From contig JAKSYS010000176.1 of assembly GCA_022925895.1 (NCBI GenBank), positions 1 to 64,000 of the forward strand: 64,000 nt of DNA, in the 5' to 3' direction. A program made the position numbers and the translations under genes. Shown piece by piece: positions 57,101-64,000 of this stretch. This stretch comes from Fragilaria crotonensis (lineage: Eukaryota > Bacillariophyta > Fragilariophyceae > Fragilariales > Fragilariaceae). Numbering within the stretch: the stretch's first letter is position 1; the number at the start of each line of letters is the position of its first letter. The notes beneath the pieces are model-generated. The model worked only from the letters and a program-made list of their open reading frames with translations. It was not told the origin of the DNA and ran no database searches.

Positions 57101-58574
57101 GGTCTAAGTGGAATGCAGAAGCATTCATTTATCCCAAAATGATTTTAGATGCCTTGTTATCGCTCCCGAATTTTATAAGTGGCTTGCCACGGAGGCGTCT
57201 GTCGGGGGTCGGGACTGAGTGAAGCTCCCTTCTTCGTCCGTTCGTCCCCACAGTCGATTTTTGGAGTTCGGCGGACATTGCATGGGTTGCATACTACGTA
57301 GTACTACAGTACCTGGTAAAATGCATATAGGCATATAGGTAATGCTACAGATTAATACAGTAGTTGTACAGTTGTACCATATACAGTCCAAAGTGAAAAT
57401 GGTTGCTGTTCGGGGTGTATGATATAAAGATGGCCCTAATTTTTTTATTTTTAACTAGTGTCTACCCACCTGGGCCCTGCCTTAATTAATCCCGTCATTT
57501 CTGCCTTAATTAACCCCATCATTTTCGTACGTATGCAAGACGTTTTTCTGTACAATTTATACTACAGTCCACTGAAAAATGCTCCATTCGAAGTCATCGG
57601 AGTGTAAGGATAATGCAACTTATCAGCATCAATCATTTGATCCATTTTCCTTTCTGTATCTTCAATAGAACTCACTTATGTGAAGAAAAGCTCGATACTT
57701 GATTTTTTCATCCCCAATCAGTCTCTGACAAAAGGGATGTAATTTTGCGTGACGCTTGGTACATGTTCTACGTATGGTCAAAACTGTTCTAAAATTTTTT
57801 GAGTCCATTTTCATTCAATTCCACTATGACAACTTGAGACGTCCCAGCAAAGATGCTGAGTGACCGATGACCGACTATTTATTGAAGTATCGGGCATCCT
57901 AAATCTGTAAGTATTCTGTGGTGAAATCATGTTCTTACAGTTCATTCAAAATTTGTCATCGTTGTGAATTTTTTGGAAAAGCGTGGTATATGAACTTGCA
58001 TGGTTTCGAAGCTTAGTATCTGGATATTGTTTATCATCGAGAAGCAATAGCTTTTCTGCATCAATTTACTGCACCCTCAATTTTTTTCGGGTCATTTCTG
58101 ATTTTGCCCAGCAGTAGAAATAATACCAGATGCTACGCAAAACTAAGATTCAGAGACACCATTTCAGCCTTCGGTTTGATTATGTTCTCGTCAAATGCAA
58201 TCAAAAGTAAGGTGACCATAGTGTTTCAAATACATTGAAGTGTTGTTTCTAAACATGAAACTTGTCCTAATTTTCACTTTTCATGCGACAGCACTCAATT
58301 ACAGAGAGACATCAAACCAGGAGAAAACAATGATGAAGAATCGTGTAGAATATATACTGTAGTCTACGGTGGATAAATTGATTTCTGACCCCATTCGTTA
58401 AAGTCTTTGTCTTCTCATGATTGAATATACTTATGATATCGTCATCTTCAGTATACTTCGAATGGTTATATAGCGTGCTGGATATTTGACCAGCTTGAAG
58501 TATTGGCAACGAAATATCGATCAGAAAGAGGAACCATAACGGACAATTTCTACACGAAAATCGTGTAGAATATA
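57101..58574. other. AT-rich intergenic region
   Basis: GTAC-rich motifs occur at about 57290-57380, beside the PWP2 upstream region, followed by AT-rich sequence with no gene seen. A perfect hairpin (9-base arms, tctacacga ... tcgtgtaga) ends this region at 58549-58569, and its right arm with aatatac is repeated at about 58339-58355. Confidence 0.55.
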
Positions 58575-58867
58575 CTTCTCACAATTGTCGAAATAATTCA
58601 TTTTTAGTGCCACTTACCTTTTCGTGAATACTGCACATATTTGCACATGATGAATGAATTTGACCATGACGAATTTTTACCGCCGGTCGTCAAATTGTCA
58701 ACCTCACCATACTGTACATATTTCAGTAGTCAGTATGACGGTACTCACTATTACGACAACACACAGCACGGCAAGCAGTACAACAGTACTTCTTGCACAT
58801 CACTTCCTCTGTCCGGCCATAGTCCGTGCACGTCTGAGTCTATCGTTACCGTACATAATGATAAACT
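58575..58867 (+). repeat. Left LTR (comparable part) of the gag-only element
   Basis: This is the partner of 63708-64000. The LTR probably extends further right, but the end cannot be set without the missing part of the right copy. Confidence 0.85.
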
Positions 58868-59147
58868 ATTAGACAGTGCCCACTATGACCAAAGCGATAT
58901 TATTACTAGTCAGTCCCTCGCACATTTATGTAGCAATAGACCGACAGATAGTATACGTATCGTTGTCTGTAGCGGTAGACAGCATGGTATTGCTGTACCG
59001 TTTATAGACACACTAAGCAGTAGTCAGTGTCGTACTAGACACTCACCTACTGGGGGCGTGCCCCGTAACGGTCACGTCCTGGTTCTTAACCCGAACCTTA
59101 TGCCGACATGCGCGTCGACAGGTTCCGTTAACCCGAACCATATCATG

Positions 59148-59226
59148 GTTGCTCGCCAGGTTGCTATCCTGGTAGCTCACCTGGTTGCTCGCCAGGTTGC
59201 TATCCTGGTAGCTCACCTGGTTGCTC
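59148..59226 (+). repeat. 36-bp direct repeat in the element leader
   Basis: Two near-perfect copies of a 36-base unit (tggttgctcgccaggttg then ctatcctggtagctcacc) lie upstream of the likely gag start. In the long frame it encodes a repeated AILVAHLVARQV, which is probably not functional protein. Confidence 0.85.
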
Positions 59227-62200
59227 GCGACGAAACTCCGAGCCTATTCAATTTAAATTTGGTGCCTAGCACCGATTTAAATTGCTCTAACCTTTGTTCT
59301 TTTCCCTTCCAGCTCAACTTTCATACCAGCAGTACATGTTCCTACTGCCTGAGAATTGAAATTCTCATTCCTTGTGCTCACTTTTTTTTGCAAAACTTGT
59401 CTAACCCAACTCACCCTTCATCCTCAAACATTGCAACTCTCACCATGGTCAACCCAGCACTAACCCATTTGCCTCCAACTGAGGCCAACTACCCTCCCGC
59501 CCACTGTGTCAAACCTACGAAGCACATGGCGAACTACATCGCCGCCGACGACGATTTTGCAGCTCCATTTGATGCCATCAAAAATGCTGTTCTACCTTGC
59601 AACACTTCAAACATCTATGCTGCAACTTCTAACCACTTCACTAACACTTATCCTACAGCTGGAACTAACACCTTCACGCCCAAGAAGAGCACCAACAAGG
59701 CTCCAGGCAATTTTCAGCGCGCTCGCACGGCCCTGACTCCTCAACAAGAGTCCGCCGAGATCTCGCGTTTCCTTGCACTCGTCGAGCAAGAACGCGCCCA
59801 AGACAACAAGACCAGGGTTACCTACGCCTGCAAACCCTCCAACAAAGCAGGATCTACCGAAATGGGTCGCTCCCATTCTATTTCCAACGCAAACGGCGCC
59901 ACCAACGACATCGAAGCCGCCGAACCCAAAAACGACAATGACGACGACGCGCGCAATAACACTCCTTCCACCTCCCTCCCGCGCCAAGAAGACTCCCTAC
60001 TTGCCTCCTACGAAAGGCCTATCAAGAAACAACGTGTTAGCTTCGATACCAACGTCGAAATCATCAAGAACAAGGACAACAATGAAGTCGCGAAATGCGA
60101 CTCTTTCAAGATTCCGGCGACGAATGCCGAAGACCTCCACTACGACAAGAGGGGTATCATCCAAACCGCCTTGAAAAAGGCTCTCCAATGCATGTCTACA
60201 ATCAAAATTCCGACGAATACTCGAGGAGAAATCGTCCGAACAGTGAACTGCATCAAAGAATTAGCGCAGAACGTACGTTTTAGTACGCCGTGCAAGCGCG
60301 AAGCTCGCAAGAGCGATTCTGACGACGACATCACATCAAGCGAAGCCAGAGCTTCTCACAACATGTCTACTTACCTTCAGGCACCAAGAATTGGCGGAGA
60401 ACGAGCGAAAACAATAATGGCAATAATGGACAAGTTCCAGGGCCAAACTTGCAAATTCTCCTCTGAGTGCCTCTCCTCCAAGTCTCCAGAACTGCTGAAT
60501 CCACCTACAAGTACTACAATGATGCAGCTTCCTATGAGATTGGAAGAATTTCACAGAATTTTCTTCCCAACTTCACCTGAGAATGCCATCCCATTACTTA
60601 TGCACCATATTAATGTGGTCACACACGATGGCAAACTCACTTTCCCTGTGACTCCTCCGGTTACAACTTCCCATCAAACTGTCAGCACTTCAATTGCCAC
60701 TCAGAATGATGAGAACACCCCCGTCCGCGGTGAGGCCATCAATGGCCCCCTTCCGCACGACGGAATTGGTCCGATGTCCGAACGCGATCCCGGAATTGAA
60801 AATGACGTTAACCCCAACTTCAATGACGACATTTCCGATAACGGCCTTGACAGAGGTAACATGTCATGCGGCATCCGATGGAAACAAACAATGACAGAGA
60901 TATTCATCAAGACTCCCCCGGACGAGAAATCGAAATTCCCTACGTCGAATTCCCCTCCCACGCCGCCCTACACAGACAAGACTCCCGCGGACACCACCTA
61001 CGAATCTGCGGACATGCTGACGACTACGATTCCAGCACAGACACAGACAACGTCCGCCTTCCGCCACCCGCCGGACACCAAGATCTACCCTGCCACAGGT
61101 ATCCTGCACAAGAAAACTACCCAATTCTCAGTCACACTTCAACAATTTTGGAACAGAAAGCCTGCAGCTTTTGAAAGCTGCAATCCCTTCAGTTTTCTGT
61201 CAATTGCTGAGAACTCTCACAAGTTGCATCCCACCACCGACAGCGCCTCCGATTGCCTACTATCTACAACTGCAGGCATCACCAACTTGATCAAGACAAT
61301 GTCAAACAATCACCCAGAATATCCATACACAAACAAGACACCAGAGACACTCCTTCATGTCATTCCTGGTGAGTCTAGTTCTGTGTGTTCAAATGATGAA
61401 AACAAAGAAAAATCTATTACTTGCAACTCACTTACTCCTCCTGGCAACAGACACAATGATGTGAATGTAGCAACAGAGGATACTTGCAATGTGATAAGAT
61501 ATGAATTGGAAAAACAACACAGCCTTTGCAAACACAATGCCCTTGCTGTTCAAACTCCCAGATCATTACTTTCACCCAAAAACAATCCGAAAACGCAGAC
61601 ATCAACAACAAACGCTCCGTCAACCGAAAATGCACCTCCAGAAGGAGCAAATGCTCACCAAGAAGTGCACCAACCAATGTTTGCAAACACGCCAACTAAT
61701 TGTGAAACATTTTTTGATGATAATGAGCATGAAAACAATGATGATGAACTGCCTCAAATTCCATTAACCTCCCCAGATGCCCTGACATCATCAACCAGAA
61801 CTGACTTCACATATCCACCGATTGAAGACCTCACAAGGACGCTCCTGAAATATGCCAAGATTGCAAACCTTCAGGAACTTAGCTTCCCAACTGACCTTCT
61901 CTCACGAAGACGACAATTCAATGCCTTCATGGATAACCTCCGAATCATATGCAGCATATCACCATGGACACGCCAAGTCTTTGACCTTTGGCCGAGACAA
62001 ATCAATTACTCTCATCCATGTGTTGGTATTGCAATCTTCAATCTGATTTTCAGCAACATCTGTGAGCCCTGCCAGACACACATTATTGACTGTTCCCCAG
62101 ATGCCAGAACAGCCATTCTGACTCTAAGACGTCACTGTGCCCGCTCACCCAAGATCACATTGAACGCACGCGCGAATCCTTCTACTCCATCAAGCAAGGA

Positions 62201-63707
62201 CATCAAGAAGTTGCAACATCCTACTTGAATTGCATTCGGACATTATCGCGCGACTGTTATCACGCCGGAATCACAAACACCGATGCTGATATAATCAAAC
62301 GAGCCATTCATGGCGGCAGCAATCACCACTTTTATGCTGCTTCCTACCAACGCTTTGATGCCGACATCCGTCGAGCAGAATTACATGACAAAGAACTACC
62401 AACTTTTGCGGAACTTGAGAGCCACTTATTGAATATTGATGATTCCTGTGGACTTACTCTCCCTTCCCAAAACCAGCACAATTACAACCAACATGCAAAT
62501 TCTGCACACCAACCTTCATCAAGTCTGCCTTTTCAACATCAAGGCACAACTTATGATGATTTTCCACCACATCAACAGCAAGCCTTCACCAGTTCTTCAA
62601 TGATGCAACCAAATGCAGCCAAAAACAAGAACAGGCCACCAAATCATTTTCAAAATAAAACAAACAATCTGGCCTCTGAACATCCAAGAAGACAGACTGA
62701 TGACAATGATTGCAGTATTGCAATGCAACAGCCTCAGCCTTTTCAAAAGCAACATCACAACGCAAGATCTCATTTCAGACAAAATTCTTCAAGCAATGCA
62801 AATCAAAGGTGTCCTCCAGATAATTTCAGCTCACCCAATGCTGCAAATATTACATGCTACAATTGTGGACAACTTGGCCACTATGCTAATCGATGCATAA
62901 CCGTCAACAGATCACAAAACAGCAACCGCGGAGGACTCCCAAACACAAATCCAAACAATGATGAAACCGCACCCCACAACCAACGTGCTTATTACATCAC
63001 TGATTCAATTCCATCTCAATCACATGCTTTTCACCATCAAGCATACATTGCCTCCTGCAATGACCAGGGCAACAACTTCAACTGCCCAAAACCAGTTACT
63101 TCATGGCCTGATATTGACACACCTGAGCAGATGCTGGCAATCAACAGAGTATGACTCAATGATTTCTAACCTTCAGTTCCAATGTCTCCATACAGGCCAA
63201 CAACAAGACACACTACACATCAACTACACTGAAAACCTTGTGAATCACACTTCACAGACATTCCCAAAAAAAAATGCAAGTCTCACCAAAAACAAAAACA
63301 ATCTTCAGATCAAAAGATTCTGTATGTTTCCAAAGCAAATGCTACAACATCAGAAATCAACAGAGATTTGATTCAAGAGGGGTGACAGACTTCCAGTATC
63401 GCCCTATATATTTTTACATGTATCCCTATCCCTAACTGTCGCCCGTGTGCACAGTAAAACGTTACATCCGTGCTCCAGTAACCAGTGCGACACTGCACGA
63501 CTGGAATCAAAACTCTCGTCGATTTGAATTTCATGTTCATCTCATCCCATGAGATTGAACACTCATTTTCAAACGAGACTCAACGCCTCGTGTACCGACG
63601 ACCACACCGCGGCACGAAACGACGTCTCCGAGAAACGAGGAGTGTTCCTCATTGTTCCCAGGAACACTACCCATCTATCAGACCTCTCATCCCTTGCACC
63701 TCTCCTT

Positions 63708-64000
63708 CTTCTCACAATTGTCGAAATAATTCATTTTTAGTGCCACTTACCTTTTCGTGAATACTGCACATATTTGCACATGATGAATGAATTTGACCAT
63801 GACGAATTTTTACCGCCGGTCGTCAAATTGTCAACCTCACCATACTGTACATATATCAGTAGTCAGTACGACGGTACTCACTACTACGACAGCACACAGC
63901 ACGGCAAGCAGTACAACAGTACTTCTTGCACATCACTTCCTCTGCCCGGCCATAGTCCGTGCACGTCTGAGTCTATCGTTACCGTACATAACGATAAACT
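63708..64000 (+). repeat. Right LTR (partial) of the gag-only element
   Basis: It starts cttctcacaattgtcg and matches 58575-58867 with about six substitutions, nearly all transitions. The LTR continues past the window, so its length is unknown. Confidence 0.88.

Larger units (their letters stand above)
58575..64000 (+). mobile_element. LTR element with large gag-like region and no visible pol (truncated by window)
   Basis: A direct repeat starts at 58575 and again at 63708, about 5.13 kb apart; the second copy runs off the window at 64000. The 293 bases that can be compared differ at about six positions (2 percent), so the element is fairly young. Between them is one long open frame (58641-62228, with a likely gag start near 59445) followed by a second (62225-63154). 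The junction region resembles the UBN2/gag domain of copia-like elements (NAFMDNLRIICSISPWTRQV; TNTDADIIKRAIHGGSNHHF), and a CCHC knuckle CYNCGQLGHYANRC lies near 62860. No protease, integrase, RT or RNase H is visible, and only about 550 bases remain before the right LTR. The gag region has at least one break. The layout fits a TR-GAG type non-autonomous element. Confidence 0.7.

Noticed and set aside
58641-62228. The 1,195-codon frame considered as an endogenous viral structural gene
   Set aside because: It leads directly into a gag-like domain and zinc knuckle between LTRs, and no capsid or envelope fold of a virus is recognisable.
1-64000. tRNA or rRNA genes
   Set aside because: I looked for cloverleaf-like and conserved rRNA stretches and saw none I could support by eye; a covariance-model scan would settle this.

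Overview
The window looks like nuclear DNA of a diatom (stramenopile). The plastid protein near 50 kb has a secondary-plastid leader: an ER signal peptide ending at an Ala-Phe junction, a transit region, then a twin-arginine thylakoid signal. Introns are short GT-AG introns (about 70-190 bp). The Ty1/copia elements resemble the CoDi type of diatoms. I cannot name the species.

The window is mostly mobile DNA with islands of host genes. 0.35-2.1 kb holds a membrane protein with a bulb-lectin-like end. 3.1-9.3 kb holds a decayed Ty1/copia copy plus two 3'-end fragments. 9.33-16.31 kb is a Mutator-like DNA transposon (MULE) with long TIRs and a 9-bp target duplication. It carries a FAR1/MULE transposase on the minus strand and a second, unrelated gene on the plus strand. 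16.4-18.2 kb holds a possible small gene and an M50B-like membrane protease gene. 18.7-26.1 kb is a tyrosine-recombinase (DIRS/PAT-like) retroelement with split, tandemly expanded repeats, followed by a dead pogo-like transposase and an unidentified ORF. 29.66-37.73 kb is a young Ty1/copia element directly upstream of NDUFV1. 40.64-49.93 kb is a very young Ty3/gypsy element (identical 176-bp LTRs) inserted 63 bp before a lumenal PsbP-family gene. A TRIC-like channel gene, a 684-bp hAT-type MITE and PWP2/UTP1 follow. From 58.6 kb to the window end lies an LTR element with a large gag-like region and no visible pol.

The two most unusual observations concern DNA modification. The long gypsy pol ORF contains, between RNase H and integrase, about 330 residues that read like a diverged cytosine-5 DNA methyltransferase. 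The second gene of the MULE has an H-x-D ... W-D-G-R-x-x-R-H arrangement suggestive of a 2-oxoglutarate/Fe(II) dioxygenase. Both assignments are by eye and need profile searches.

The host genes (respiratory complex I, photosystem II, ribosome biogenesis, ion channel, protease) are unrelated housekeeping genes and form no operon-like unit. Several host genes need single-base shifts, often in short homopolymers, to stay in frame. This suggests residual sequencing error, so reading-frame breaks anywhere in the window should be interpreted with caution.
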